Shown piece by piece: positions 50,713 through 60,035 of a stretch of DNA of 64,000 nucleotides. Each line of letters starts with the position of its first letter. Position 1 is the first letter of the stretch. A program made the translations under genes and the position numbers. The notes under the pieces are model-generated. The model was given only the letters and a program-made list of their open reading frames with translations. It made no database searches and was not told the DNA's origin. Location: positions 149,126 through 213,125 of the forward strand of contig NZ_JAAAMU010000012.1 of NCBI RefSeq assembly GCF_009909195.1, given 5' to 3'. The stretch comes from Paenibacillus sacheonensis. GTDB taxonomy: Bacteria; Bacillota; Bacilli; Paenibacillales; Paenibacillaceae.

Positions 50713-51642
50713 TTACCACAAGCTGTTTTCCGAATATTTCTTGGAAAGCCAATTGGCTCCTATAAGGAAGAAGAAATTTATCAGTGAATTTAGCAGACCG
50801 ATAGCCGTGCTATAGCTGTAATCGGCATTTAATAGACCTCTTCTATAAACATAGGAAGAAATAACATCGGCCGTATCATAGGTTAAAGGATTGTACAAAA
50901 GAATGATTTTTTCGAACCCTACGCTCATAATGGAGCCCATTCTGAGAATTAAAAGGATCATGATCGTAGAGGATATGCCCGGTAACGTAATATGAAGTAA
51001 TTGTTTCCAACGTCCAGCTCCGTCAATCGTAGCCGCTTCATATTGCTGCTGATCAATATTCGTCAAGGCAGCAAGATAGATAATGCTCCCCCAACCTATG
51101 CCTTGCCAAATTCCGGAACCGACAAATATGGTTCTGAAAAGATCCTTATTGGCTAGCAAGTTCGTCTTTTCAACACCAAAATGAGAAAGCAGCTGGTTAA
51201 TTAGTCCATTGGTAGAGGTAAAATCGATAATGATACCGCATACGACGACGATTGAAATAAAAAACGGCAGATAGGTCAAGTTTTGAACCGTTTTTTTGAA
51301 TATCTTACTTCTAACTTCATTCATTAACAAAGCAAGGATAATAGGGGCTGGAAAACCCCATAGGATGTCATAAATATTGATCAGAAACGTATTTGTAATG
51401 ACGCGCCGAAAGTTTGGATCAATGAAAAATGATTTGAAATGGTCGAGTCCGACCCATGGACTATTGAGAATTCCACGCCCCGGATTAAAGTCCTTAAACG
51501 CGATAATCACGCCGTACATAGGTATATAGGCAAATATGATGTACCACGCAACAACAATAGAAACCATTAAATAAATGTATTTATTTTTTTTGAAATCTGT
51601 TTTTAGAATATTCATTTTCCGGTTATGGGTTTTTACGATCAA
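50713..51642 (-). CDS. Carbohydrate ABC transporter permease (LplB-type)
   Basis: First permease of the sugar importer, 309 residues, six spans. The start region FKKNKYIYLMVSIVVAWYIIF and AYIPMYGVIIAFKDF are characteristic of LplB/YteP. The EAA loop is YEAATIDGAGRWKQLLHITLP, and it ends KYSENSLW. Encoded between the solute-binding protein and the second permease with short gaps (79 and 13 nt), it works with both in uptake of an oligosaccharide, perhaps a uronide or mannoside given the nearby enzymes. Confidence 0.92.
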   Translation of the reverse strand: MIVKTHNRKMNILKTDFKKNKYIYLMVSIVVAWYIIFAYIPMYGVIIAFKDFNPGRGILNSPWVGLDHFKSFFIDPNFRRVITNTFLINIYDILWGFPAPIILALLMNEVRSKIFKKTVQNLTYLPFFISIVVVCGIIIDFTSTNGLINQLLSHFGVEKTNLLANKDLFRTIFVGSGIWQGIGWGSIIYLAALTNIDQQQYEAATIDGAGRWKQLLHITLPGISSTIMILLILRMGSIMSVGFEKIILLYNPLTYDTADVISSYVYRRGLLNADYSYSTAIGLLNSLINFFFLIGANWLSKKYSENSLW

Positions 51643-51721
51643 AATGAATCATCCTTCCTACCAAATGAAAACGATATGGGATGGTTATCTGTCGATTTGC
51701 CATCCCATATCATGATATTGG

Positions 51722-53416
51722 TTATCTATTGTTGTACCGTTCGAGCTGATCTTGAGTAATTTTAATCATCTTATCGATACCCATTTTTTTAATTTGCGCG
51801 ACATACTGATCAAAATCATCGATAGGTTCTTCACCCATGATGAACTTGTAAACCATTTCTTCCCGATACGTATTGATCTGAGTCATCACTTCGGCATTTA
51901 CTTTGACTTCTTCATCGGTTGATGACAAAGGCGGCATATTGTAATCCTTTTCTGGGGTGCTCCATTTATCCATTGCATCATAAACTTCAGGAGCCATTAC
52001 ATAAGATAGCGGATTTCTAAGATAGGCCTCGTAAAGGGATTTATATTTATCAATTGCAGTCCAGAAATCTACTCCGTCCGGATTCTTCGTTAAAAGATCC
52101 GTAAACTCGGGATGCTGCGTTTTAATTCTTTCACTCAGAGCTGGCGGGAAGAATCCGGAGCCGTCCTTCTGTTCCACGGGCCCGTCAACCCAGTTGTAGG
52201 ATACGCCTTCAACTCCATAGTTGAACAACATAAACCCTTCTGCAGAATAGCGGTAATCAAGCCATCTTAACGCGGCTTCGACGTTTTTGCTTTTTGCGGA
52301 TATCGCAATATCGCTTCCTTTTGAATACCAATTCTTATTTCCGACGTGTATGGTCTTAGCAGGGTCATCTCCCTCTTTAAGGACGGGATACGTCGTAGGC
52401 ACCAAATTGTAATCGGGGTTTGTCGCTTTACCCGAAGTCGCCCACGGACCAAAGCTTCCGTAAAAGGCAACGGCAACTGCGCCAGCTTTTCCAGACGTAA
52501 CCTGCGCATCGGCGCTCGTATCATCGCGCGTTGCAAAATCTTTATCAATTAGACCCTCTTTATACCATTGATTCATCAAGGTCAAGAAGTCTTTAAACCC
52601 CGGCTCGATCGGACCGTAAACAACAGTCCCGTTTTTATTCAAAAATTGGGAATAGGAAGAACCAAAGGTACCGGCGAAAGCTTCTGCAGCACCGAATTTG
52701 CTCTTTAATTGTAAGAGCATCGGCGTTTCGAGCTTTTTCTTATCCTTCAGCGCTTTGAGAACATTGGTCCAATCGTCAATCGTCTTCGGCACCTGCAGTC
52801 CCAATTCGTCAAGATAATCTTTTCTGATTGCCGGACCTGCCCATGAAGGCTCTTCGTCTGTCTGCAGCATCTTGAAGCTCCATATCGTACCATCGTCTTC
52901 TTTGGCCTGTTTAGCGAAATCAGGATTCTGAGCCAGCACCGCCGCATAGTTTGGAGCATACTTCGGAATAAGGTCATTTAATTTTAAATACACGCCGTCC
53001 TGTACGGCTTTGAGCCCGCCACCTTTATATCCCTGGTCAGGAATAATATCCGGAAGCTCTCCGGAGGCAATCATTAAATTAAATGCATCTGATTCTTGTC
53101 CGGAAGGCGGCGTAATATAATCCACCTTAATCCCTGTTCTTTTCTCCATCTCCTGAACAACCATGTTATCATTTATGCTTTTGATATAGGTCGAACTAAA
53201 CGGATGCCAATAAGTGAGCTTCGTGCCTTGGAATTTTGCGAAATCCGCTAACGACCCCGCCCCGGTCGTTGCAGTGCCGTCTGGCGTGTTTGGAGCGTTG
53301 TCTGATGTGTTTTCGGAATTGTTCGTATTACTCCCACAAGCAGCAAGAGATAGAACCATTGAAGCGACAAGTATGCCTGAAGATAGCGGAAGACCTAATT
53401 TCTTCATTTTCTTCAT
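51722..53416 (-). CDS. Extracellular solute-binding lipoprotein (LplA-type)
   Basis: Family 1 sugar-binding lipoprotein of ~564 residues. The signal peptide ends in the lipobox SLAACGS, followed by an Asn/Thr-rich linker. The mature protein is typical: LADFAKFQGTKLTYWHPFSS, PDIIPDQGYKGGG and AALRWLDYRYSAEGFMLFNYG. It captures the sugar for the LplB/LplC-type permeases downstream. ATG 53416 (MKKMKKLG) is favoured over 53422 because GAGGGGG is 7 nt away. Upstream are two direct repeats with TGACGATT and a possible catabolite-response element (53569-53582), so it is probably induced by the adjacent AraC-type regulator. Confidence 0.92.
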   Translation of the reverse strand: MKKMKKLGLPLSSGILVASMVLSLAACGSNTNNSENTSDNAPNTPDGTATTGAGSLADFAKFQGTKLTYWHPFSSTYIKSINDNMVVQEMEKRTGIKVDYITPPSGQESDAFNLMIASGELPDIIPDQGYKGGGLKAVQDGVYLKLNDLIPKYAPNYAAVLAQNPDFAKQAKEDDGTIWSFKMLQTDEEPSWAGPAIRKDYLDELGLQVPKTIDDWTNVLKALKDKKKLETPMLLQLKSKFGAAEAFAGTFGSSYSQFLNKNGTVVYGPIEPGFKDFLTLMNQWYKEGLIDKDFATRDDTSADAQVTSGKAGAVAVAFYGSFGPWATSGKATNPDYNLVPTTYPVLKEGDDPAKTIHVGNKNWYSKGSDIAISAKSKNVEAALRWLDYRYSAEGFMLFNYGVEGVSYNWVDGPVEQKDGSGFFPPALSERIKTQHPEFTDLLTKNPDGVDFWTAIDKYKSLYEAYLRNPLSYVMAPEVYDAMDKWSTPEKDYNMPPLSSTDEEVKVNAEVMTQINTYREEMVYKFIMGEEPIDDFDQYVAQIKKMGIDKMIKITQDQLERYNNR

Positions 53417-53519
53417 TGCCATTCCCCCTCTGGGTTATTGTGTTTCCGATCTCAGGTAGCAAGTTAACAGATCCTACTCGGTAACCCTGGTTAGACTGTA
53501 TGTCAGGTAGGGAGGAACC

Positions 53520-53654
53520 GTAAATCGTCACTTTTATCTTCATCGCCAATAGTCAAACGATCGACGTTTAGAAGCGCTTTTGAACGTTTTCGATAGATTC
53601 ACAGGCATAAAAGGACGCCAAATTTAGTCAATCGTCATTTTTTACTCGATCGCC
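53520..53654 (-). promoter_or_regulatory. SBP control region: repeated TGACGATT sites and cre-like site
   Basis: On the minus strand GGCGATCGAG-AAAAA-TGACGATTGAC (53627-53654) and GGCGATGAAG-AAAA-TGACGATTTAC (53520-53548) form two direct repeats about 106 bp apart. Between them TAGAAGCGCTTTTG (53569-53582, plus-strand reading) resembles a CcpA cre site. Probable targets of the Cache-AraC regulator and CcpA; not proven. Confidence 0.45.
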
Positions 53655-53659
53655 AAAAT

Positions 53660-55999
53660 TCAACTTCGATCTAAAACATGATTTAGTTCACGATATTTCC
53701 CCGGGGTTACCCCTTCATTTTTTTTAAAGGTACGAATAAACATATTGCTGTTCAAGAATCCTGTTAATTCGGCAATCTCTTTGATATTCAATTCATCATC
53801 CAGCAGGTAAGCTTTTGCCTTCTCTAATCGGGTTTTGTTTATTGTAGACAAGACACCTTCCCCTGTCTGACCCTTGAAAAATCGCGATATATAAACAGGC
53901 GTTAGCCCGAACTCAGTAGCAATAGATGCCACGCTTAAAGAACTGTCGCTGTAGTGGCGTTCAATATAGGCAATAATCTCCATGCTTTTGCTTGCATTGA
54001 CCACCTGATTTTTTTCATTGTAAGCCTGCTCTATTTTCAATAGAATATCCATCATTTGTTTTTGCATTTTAAAAATCGTTTTGCATTCAATTAATTTTCG
54101 AAAAGGATTCAGGCTCTCAATAAACTTGCTATCGTATATCAACCCTCTATCATTAAATGCATTTATCATCGTATTTACGATAGCAAACATAAGACATCTA
54201 GCCATATCCAGCGAAATATTGGGATTCGCGAAATTCTGGTCGAATACATGCTGCATGACTTGTTTCGCATGTGCAAAGTCGCCGGCTCTTATACTATTAA
54301 TAAATTGTTGCTGAACTTCGATCGGATACGTATTGGTAAAATTAATTCTGTCGGGAGGATAAATATCGCTATACAGGATAATATTGTTATCGCCAACGAC
54401 GATTTTATATTCCGCAGCTTCAAGACACTCTTTGTACGCCTCAGGTATACCGCTGATCGTAGAGTGTACATTACTTATCGAGGCAGTGAAAAGGATTCCG
54501 TATTTATCGAAAATCAAGTTTTTCCCGCTGATGATTTCATTTTGAATGAAGGCGGTGTCCTCGGATGATTGATCGATATTCGCGATGCACACGATGGATT
54601 TATCTACTTCGAAAAAAACGCAGTTAAAATGTTTACCAACCAATTCCTCCATTATATTTCGAACGATAAACTGTGCTAGTTCTATGGATCTGTCATCGCT
54701 TTCATCATTTTCGGAAAAATGAATTTTACCTACGTCTTCTAAGTAGAACCCGATTACCACAAAGTGGTCACCCTTGAGATCTATGCCATATGTACTGTAT
54801 CTGTCATCGAGAGGCAGACTGCTTTTAATATATCCTTTTACTAATCTGTTGAGAAAATTATCCTTAAGCGTTTCCTTGTGCTGTTCCCATGTGCTTGTCA
54901 TGCTTTTGTTTTCATCGATAATACTCAACATCGACTTTTCAATCAATTTGAATTCATTTAAGCTATGATCATATTTAATTTTGCCTAGCTTCGAAAACAT
55001 CATCATTATATTATCTATTGGATTATAATTTTTCCTAGCAAACAGCAGCGCTACGAATGTCCCTCCAATCAGGCATAAAAAGGTGCATACTAACATGACT
55101 TTAATAACATCCTTTGCTTGCTTAGAAAAAAACGACCTCGGCACAATGTTAATGTAGCTCCAATCTACATTTGCAGATTTGATATACGTTAATTCTACTT
55201 TGGAGCTGCCAAGTTTTAATTTTAACGATCCTTGATTTCCAATCAGGTTTAAATCGGGAATACGAAGATCGCTCTGATTATTTAAAGACGCAACTACCTC
55301 ATTCCGGCTATTTATGATGATAGAGTCCCCCCCTAAACCTTTATTCAAATTACTTAATGCGTTTTCTAGAAATGCACGGTCAAGAATAATTCCAAGCGTT
55401 GCATTACTTTCCTCAACGCCATAAGACGGAATCGATTGAAGAAGCACCGCGCCGCCCAAATTGGGGTATTCCGTATTTCTTGAAGACATGGGATAAAAAT
55501 CCCTCTTATGCAGCCGTTTTAAGAAGTTTATCCATGCCTTTTTATCCTGCACCTCATCCGGATAATAAGCATCGAAATATTCCATACCGCTGCTTGTCCC
55601 TTTGTCGGACACGATTAGATCTCTTTTGGGAACATAGATGAAAACATCCTTAATATAGCTGTTTGTGACTTTAGAGGTCCCGATGGCACTGATTACTTGC
55701 AACATGGATAAACGGTAAGCTGGCTGTATAGGCTCAACAAGATTGCATTGTGCAATAACGTTCTTATCCAACACAATCGTATTCATTATTTTGTCAATGT
55801 CATTTAGTTTATTATCTATCGTATCCTGTAATTGTTTTAGCATGGCATGATTGGCTTTATTGATTTCCGTTTGAATGACTCGAACGGATTGTATATAGGC
55901 TACGGCGCTTATAATTAGCGATACTAAGATGATGGTTAAATACGAAAGTAATAAGGATCTAAATATTTTTCTTTTTTCTTTTATGAATTTTAAAATCAT
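53660..55999 (-). CDS. Membrane-bound AraC-type regulator with Cache sensor
   Basis: A 779-residue YtdP-type regulator. One N-terminal span (~15-35), an external sensor domain (~36-300) of Cache type, a second span (~302-322, VMLVCTFLCLIGGTFVALLF), a cytosolic linker and a C-terminal AraC/XylS double helix-turn-helix (~675-779: IERHYSDSSLSVASIATEFG, IKEIAELTGFLNSNMFIRTFK). It needs no separate kinase; sugar sensing outside is passed to DNA binding. Encoded just upstream of the SBP and permease genes, which it likely activates. AT-rich. A duplicated scar lies upstream. Confidence 0.9.
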   Translation of the reverse strand: MILKFIKEKRKIFRSLLLSYLTIILVSLIISAVAYIQSVRVIQTEINKANHAMLKQLQDTIDNKLNDIDKIMNTIVLDKNVIAQCNLVEPIQPAYRLSMLQVISAIGTSKVTNSYIKDVFIYVPKRDLIVSDKGTSSGMEYFDAYYPDEVQDKKAWINFLKRLHKRDFYPMSSRNTEYPNLGGAVLLQSIPSYGVEESNATLGIILDRAFLENALSNLNKGLGGDSIIINSRNEVVASLNNQSDLRIPDLNLIGNQGSLKLKLGSSKVELTYIKSANVDWSYINIVPRSFFSKQAKDVIKVMLVCTFLCLIGGTFVALLFARKNYNPIDNIMMMFSKLGKIKYDHSLNEFKLIEKSMLSIIDENKSMTSTWEQHKETLKDNFLNRLVKGYIKSSLPLDDRYSTYGIDLKGDHFVVIGFYLEDVGKIHFSENDESDDRSIELAQFIVRNIMEELVGKHFNCVFFEVDKSIVCIANIDQSSEDTAFIQNEIISGKNLIFDKYGILFTASISNVHSTISGIPEAYKECLEAAEYKIVVGDNNIILYSDIYPPDRINFTNTYPIEVQQQFINSIRAGDFAHAKQVMQHVFDQNFANPNISLDMARCLMFAIVNTMINAFNDRGLIYDSKFIESLNPFRKLIECKTIFKMQKQMMDILLKIEQAYNEKNQVVNASKSMEIIAYIERHYSDSSLSVASIATEFGLTPVYISRFFKGQTGEGVLSTINKTRLEKAKAYLLDDELNIKEIAELTGFLNSNMFIRTFKKNEGVTPGKYRELNHVLDRS

Positions 56000-56042
56000 A
56001 CTGCCTCAATCCTCCATAATCCCATTCAGAGAAATAGTAGAC

Positions 56043-56165
56043 GAATTGCTAGGTACCGCGACGGTTAGAAAGCAAAAGGCCCATGCCGGGTTCATGTAAA
56101 ATGGAAGGAACTGAAATACCATTTACAAGAGAACTCAACATGAGCTGCTCCTATTTTTATCGAGA
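56043..56165. repeat. Direct repeat copy 1 upstream of the AraC gene
   Basis: About 120 bp, from GAATTGC to the CTCCTATTT segment, matched by 56499-56627 at roughly 80-85% by eye. Each copy contains CATGTAAAATGG and CCATTTACA arms, an inverted repeat. Confidence 0.75.
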
Positions 56166-56410
56166 ATTCGGAGACGTTGCATTCCAAATCGATCACGGTG
56201 AACATACGTGGAGCGTGAAATTGTCCATGCGCTCATCAGCAGGTCAGGCGTTTCACCGTTGTCCCCTCCCCATCTGCGCATCTCTCGGTGGAGTATCTTA
56301 CCTCCCTCCTCAAACTTCGCAGTTGGACCGAACCCCAACCGCTTCCCTTCAAGCTGTTTTCAGCTCCGAACCGTTACCTTGGATAACTGTATGCCCGGCA
56401 AGAAGAAATT

Positions 56411-56472
56411 GTAAATCGTCACTTTTTACAGGATCAACTAAATTTAACATCGCTCTAAACATTATTTAGTTC
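56411..56472 (-). pseudogene. Remnant of an AraC gene 3' end with operator copy
   Basis: On the minus strand GAACTAAATAATGTTTAG (56447-56471) matches the last codons of the intact AraC gene (GAACTAAATCATGTTTTAG). It is followed by a third TGACGATTTAC site (56411-56438) and by a leader stretch (GGCATACAGTTATCC) like that upstream of the SBP gene. So a second AraC-SBP junction once existed here and has decayed. Confidence 0.55.
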
Positions 56473-56498
56473 CAGCCTATCAATACGGAGATATCCCT

Positions 56499-56627
56499 GA
56501 ATTGCATAGGAATCGCGATCGTGACGGCTAAAAAACAAAAAGCCCCTGCCGGCTTCATGTAAAATGGAATTAATTGCAATACCATTTACATGAGAACTCA
56601 ACATGAGCCGCTCCTATTTAATCGAAC
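56499..56627. repeat. Direct repeat copy 2
   Basis: Second copy of the ~120-bp repeat at 56043-56165. In minus-strand order it precedes the AraC 3' remnant, as copy 1 precedes the intact AraC gene. Confidence 0.75.
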
Positions 56628-56649
56628 GCCAATAATAGAAGACTTTCAT

Positions 56650-56910
56650 TCAGATTATCTTCAAACAAGGATTCTTCCGTCTTGAGGATAAAGCCTCGAT
56701 GTCGAATAACACATGACTGCCGATCGTATGAATCATGGATTTCAGTTCATTCTCCCTATGCTTGCTTTGCGCAGCAGCAGTCAACAAGGTATACAGGACA
56801 TCGAGCTCTACAAAGGATAAGCCGTCCCATAAATGGGATGATGGCCTATCCCTGGGAAAAGTCCGCTGTCCGGAGCTATCGTCTCCCGAAAGCTTAGTGA
56901 AGAGTTGAAT
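56650..56910 (-). pseudogene. Coding-like fragment without a start codon
   Basis: An open frame of about 86 codons reads IQLFTKLSGDDSSGQ, then LWDGLSFVELDVLYTLLTAA, then ELKSMIHTIGSHVLFDIEAL, and stops at 56650. Amino-acid use looks protein-like, but no convincing start codon or ribosome site precedes it and it is bounded upstream by a stop at 56911. Probably the tail of a lost gene. Not assigned to a family. Confidence 0.3.
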
Positions 56911-56971
56911 CTAATCTGCTGCCGACCGAGAGGCTTTTCTTCGAAATAAGCGGTAGTATCAGCGTTCCAGA

Positions 56972-58063
56972 TTAAATGCCGTACAGCGAACCGCCATCAA
57001 GCCGATACCATGCGCCAAATCGAAATTGGGACGCTTCCGGACCGTCGAAGATATGCTCACGGTATTGGAATTGTTGCCAAACGCCGGAAACATCTTTAAG
57101 TGTATCGGTTTGGTTGAAATAAATATACGTCGTTTTTTTGTTTAGCGTATAAGCAACCGATCCGTCCGGCCAAAACTGCTCGATGCTGAGGGGCATGTGC
57201 GTTGGAGACCACGATGTCGTTTCGAACACCTGCTTCTCCACGCCTTGCGGCGAACGGACATTCAGGATCCAGCTATTCTTGTCTTTAACATACTTGATAT
57301 AAGCAATCCAGCCGTTGTTGACGGCATAGTCGCCTGGTGCCGGCCAAGGGTTAATGGCTAATGTGGTACGCGTGCCATCCGCGCTGATCAATCGGGTCAC
57401 GTACTTCATATACGAATAATTATCAACCATCATAAGTTCGTTGAAGATGGTATTTTGTCCGTCGGATACAGGACCATATAATCCTAAGGGCACATGGTAC
57501 CACTCCGACACGAGGCTCGGAGACCTCGACGCCAGCTTCGTCGACGTGCCGTCGGGAAGCATCTTGTACAGATCGTTCAAAGTCGCGTAAACGACGCTTC
57601 CGTCCGGCGACACATCCGAATGTTTCGAATCAAACGGACGGGACTGTCCCGACGTCAAATCCACGACTCGATCGGCAAGTACCGCGAAATTCCCTTTTAC
57701 CGCGGCAAGATCTGCATCGCCAAGCTGTCGCACCTCACCGTCCCTCCAATACTGCGTGACAGCCTTGTGAGACGTTTGGTCTGCGAAAGAATACACGACA
57801 CCTTCAGCGGATAATTTCGCTTGACCGATCGCAGAGTTGGACCCGGTGGCATCATACACCAATACTTCGCTTTTGTCCGTACGGTTGTACAGCCAGAGCA
57901 TCTTATTGGCGGTTTCTTTCCAAACGATACGGGTTTGGTCGAAGTCTGCGATGGTTCCGTTAAAATGGTAAAGCAGCTGTTTGCTCGCAGCGGTCGCTTG
58001 GACAGGCAGAAGCAGCATGAGGAGCATAACTCCCGAAGCTAGTAGCATAAATCGGCTTTTCAT
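56972..58063 (-). CDS. Secreted protein of unknown function, propeller-like
   Basis: A ~363-residue exported protein. The signal peptide (LLASGVMLLMLLLPVQATAA) is followed by about five repeated beta-strand blocks with WD/TolB-like turns: YHFNGTIADFDQTRIVWKE, LSAEGVVYSFADQ, DVSPDGSVVYATLNDLY, YAVNNGWIAYIKYV and FWPDGSVAYTLNKK. I infer a beta-propeller; no catalytic motif is seen. ATG 58063 has AGGAGG 9 nt upstream; a GTG three bases earlier is also possible. It stands alone, without operon partners. Confidence 0.6.
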   Translation of the reverse strand: MKSRFMLLASGVMLLMLLLPVQATAASKQLLYHFNGTIADFDQTRIVWKETANKMLWLYNRTDKSEVLVYDATGSNSAIGQAKLSAEGVVYSFADQTSHKAVTQYWRDGEVRQLGDADLAAVKGNFAVLADRVVDLTSGQSRPFDSKHSDVSPDGSVVYATLNDLYKMLPDGTSTKLASRSPSLVSEWYHVPLGLYGPVSDGQNTIFNELMMVDNYSYMKYVTRLISADGTRTTLAINPWPAPGDYAVNNGWIAYIKYVKDKNSWILNVRSPQGVEKQVFETTSWSPTHMPLSIEQFWPDGSVAYTLNKKTTYIYFNQTDTLKDVSGVWQQFQYREHIFDGPEASQFRFGAWYRLDGGSLYGI

Positions 58064-58261
58064 CACGTTTTCCCTCCTATTGGCGATCTAGCATAAATTT
58101 AGCATAATGTGGAATTAAATGATTCTACCTAATGTACTACTACCAATCTTCTAGATAACTTACAAAAAATGCCGCCCGCATTAGGCTAGATGCCTATATT
58201 TCTGTTCTACCTGGATTTTGAAAAGGGGTACGGTTCTCCGCGCTGTCTGTAACGGCAAGTT

Positions 58262-58290
58262 GTAAGGCCATCCTTTTGGGATGGCCCTTA
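58262..58290. terminator. Hairpin in the 58.07-58.54 kb gene-free stretch
   Basis: GTAAGGCCATCC-TTTT-GGGATGGCCCTTAC folds into a stem with one bulge. The rest of this ~480-nt stretch shows no gene. Confidence 0.5.
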
Positions 58291-58462
58291 CGTTATTATA
58301 GGTATAGTCGGGGCTCGAATCTTTCCTTAATCAACGATATCTTTTTTACCGGTCGCATCTTCACATATTTGATTCGAGTTGCACAATAAATACTTGCCGT
58401 TACTTAAGGTATGGTTCGCCGCGAATAATCAAACTATCCCGCCCAATAGCTTAACGACAAAA

Positions 58463-58492
58463 GGAGCAGTTGCCGCTGCGACAAACTGCTCC
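58463..58492 (-). terminator. Terminator of the DinB-like gene
   Basis: GGAGCAGTT (58463-58471) and AACTGCTCC (58484-58492) pair; on the minus strand TTTTG follows. Confidence 0.7.
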
Positions 58493-58543
58493 CTGGATCG
58501 CTGAACTATCGTTCTCCGCTAGTTCAATCAATTTTTCTTAAAC

Positions 58544-59014
58544 TCAATCCCAAACCTTTGGTCGCTTTAATCCAGCAGTTCTTAAATAATCTAAAAGTTG
58601 ACCCGAATGGACTGCTTCATGATATGCAATTCTCATCAGCATGTCTCCTAATGATCGAATGTACCCAACATCTTTTCGATCAATTTGGATCCTTGTTAAA
58701 TCCTCTTGTGTATAAGATTTAACTGTATTCATAAATTCATTCCGATAGGTTTCTGAAAAGTCGAGTTCATCTTTGAGCATTGTAAAAGTACGAGCTTCAT
58801 AAGGGGATTCATAAGCGGATAGACTGCCTTCATTCAGCAAGGCAAGATGGTAATAATGTTCACTATCCAGAACATGGCGGATCATTTCTTTTATGCTTAA
58901 CGCCTCTGAATCTGGTCTCCAGTCCAAAAACTCATGCGGAATACTTTCCCAAATAATTATGCTTCTGCGTCTAACCTCGCATAAATTCTGTACTATTGCC
59001 TCTATAGCGTTCAT
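58544..59014 (-). CDS. DinB-family (DinB_2) protein
   Basis: A 156-residue four-helix-bundle protein with a putative metal site of three histidines: the HVLDSEHYYH stretch (~residues 46-55) and AYHEAVHSGQ near the C-terminus. Family members include damage-induced DinB/YfiT proteins and thiol-dependent transferases; the activity here is unknown. ATG 59014 is the start with AAGGAAG upstream; the longer frame to 59125 overlaps a terminator. Monocistronic. Confidence 0.85.
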   Translation of the reverse strand: MNAIEAIVQNLCEVRRRSIIIWESIPHEFLDWRPDSEALSIKEMIRHVLDSEHYYHLALLNEGSLSAYESPYEARTFTMLKDELDFSETYRNEFMNTVKSYTQEDLTRIQIDRKDVGYIRSLGDMLMRIAYHEAVHSGQLLDYLRTAGLKRPKVWD

Positions 59015-59105
59015 AGTTGCTTCCTTTCGACTTCTATTTTGCTTCATTATACCAGAACTTATGTTCGCATTAAAATAAAATATTTGAAGTATCCTCCATT
59101 TACTC

Positions 59106-59140
59106 AAAAAACGGCAGCTCATCATGCGATGAGTTGCCGT
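59106..59140 (-). terminator. Terminator of the lipid-phosphate operon
   Basis: ACGGCAGCTCATC (59111-59123) and GATGAGTTGCCGT (59128-59140) pair around ATGC, with six T following on the minus strand. Confidence 0.85.
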
Positions 59141-59219
59141 ATTATCTTTATTGAACTAATGTAACCGTTAGCTAAATGACTTGCACCGCCGTTGATGGCT
59201 GCAGCGGACATCTGGCATT

Positions 59220-60017
59220 TCAACCGTCCGCCCGCCCGGGCCGCCCGGTTTCCCGCGCAACCGGTTGTCGCAAGAAGAATCGGGGCTTGCCCCAGCGGTA
59301 GACCAAGATGAAGAGGAGAAGCTCCATGCCGCCCATCAGATAAGCGCCCAGCACGTCGCTGGCCCAATGCGCGCCCAGATAGATACGCGAAGCGCCGACA
59401 AGCGTCACCGCTCCGCCGAATAGGATCAGAAGCAGCGTCCGTTTCCAGGATGGCTTTAGCAGCACGTACGTCAGAAAGAACATAAAGCCGTAGAAGCCCG
59501 TATAGAACATGACATGGCCGCTTGGAAAGCTGTAGCTCTTGAACATGCCTGTCACATGGACCAGATCGGAAGCCGGGCGCGGACGGTGAATGACCACCTT
59601 TAACAGCAGGTTGGAGACTTCCACGACGATGGCCGTCAAGGTCGCGGCCAGTGCTTCCCAATACATGCCCAGAAGGACGAGGAGCAGCACGAGCAGCACC
59701 GGGACGACAGCCGCCTGGGGGGCATTGCCGGCCCAGCTTACGATACGCCACGCCGCGTCCGCGAGCGGATTGTTCCAGGCCTGAATCGCGCGCGTGACCG
59801 ACAGGTCGACCGAAAAATAAGCCGTTTTCCGCACCAGCCAGGTCAGGATGCCGAAGGCGACGAGGAAGACCGCGATGCCGATGTGAAAGATAGCCGCCCG
59901 CCGACGCCGCTCGGGCGGCGGAGCAGCTTCGGCGCGGACCGTTTGCTGCGCTTTTCTTTGCATATCGGCGGGGGTATTTTTGTTAGGCGCCGCAGATTCA
60001 TGCATCGATTTGACCAT
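59220..60017 (-). CDS. PAP2 family phosphatase (second of operon)
   Basis: A 265-residue membrane phosphatase with a basic cytosolic N-terminus (~40 residues) and six spans. The three PAP2 motifs are present: KVVIHRPRP, SFPSGH and SRIYLGAHWASDV. It should dephosphorylate phosphatidic acid, PGP or undecaprenyl pyrophosphate at the membrane face. It follows the lipid kinase gene by 18 nt and ends the operon. Confidence 0.9.
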   Translation of the reverse strand: MVKSMHESAAPNKNTPADMQRKAQQTVRAEAAPPPERRRRAAIFHIGIAVFLVAFGILTWLVRKTAYFSVDLSVTRAIQAWNNPLADAAWRIVSWAGNAPQAAVVPVLLVLLLVLLGMYWEALAATLTAIVVEVSNLLLKVVIHRPRPASDLVHVTGMFKSYSFPSGHVMFYTGFYGFMFFLTYVLLKPSWKRTLLLILFGGAVTLVGASRIYLGAHWASDVLGAYLMGGMELLLFILVYRWGKPRFFLRQPVARETGRPGRADG

Positions 60018-60035
60018 ATGAATTCCGCCTCTCGA

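Noticed and set aside
56083..56469. Plus-strand open frame of 128 codons
   Set aside because: It spans a direct repeat and the AraC/SBP-leader remnant, lacks a ribosome site, and its product has no protein-like pattern; chance frame.
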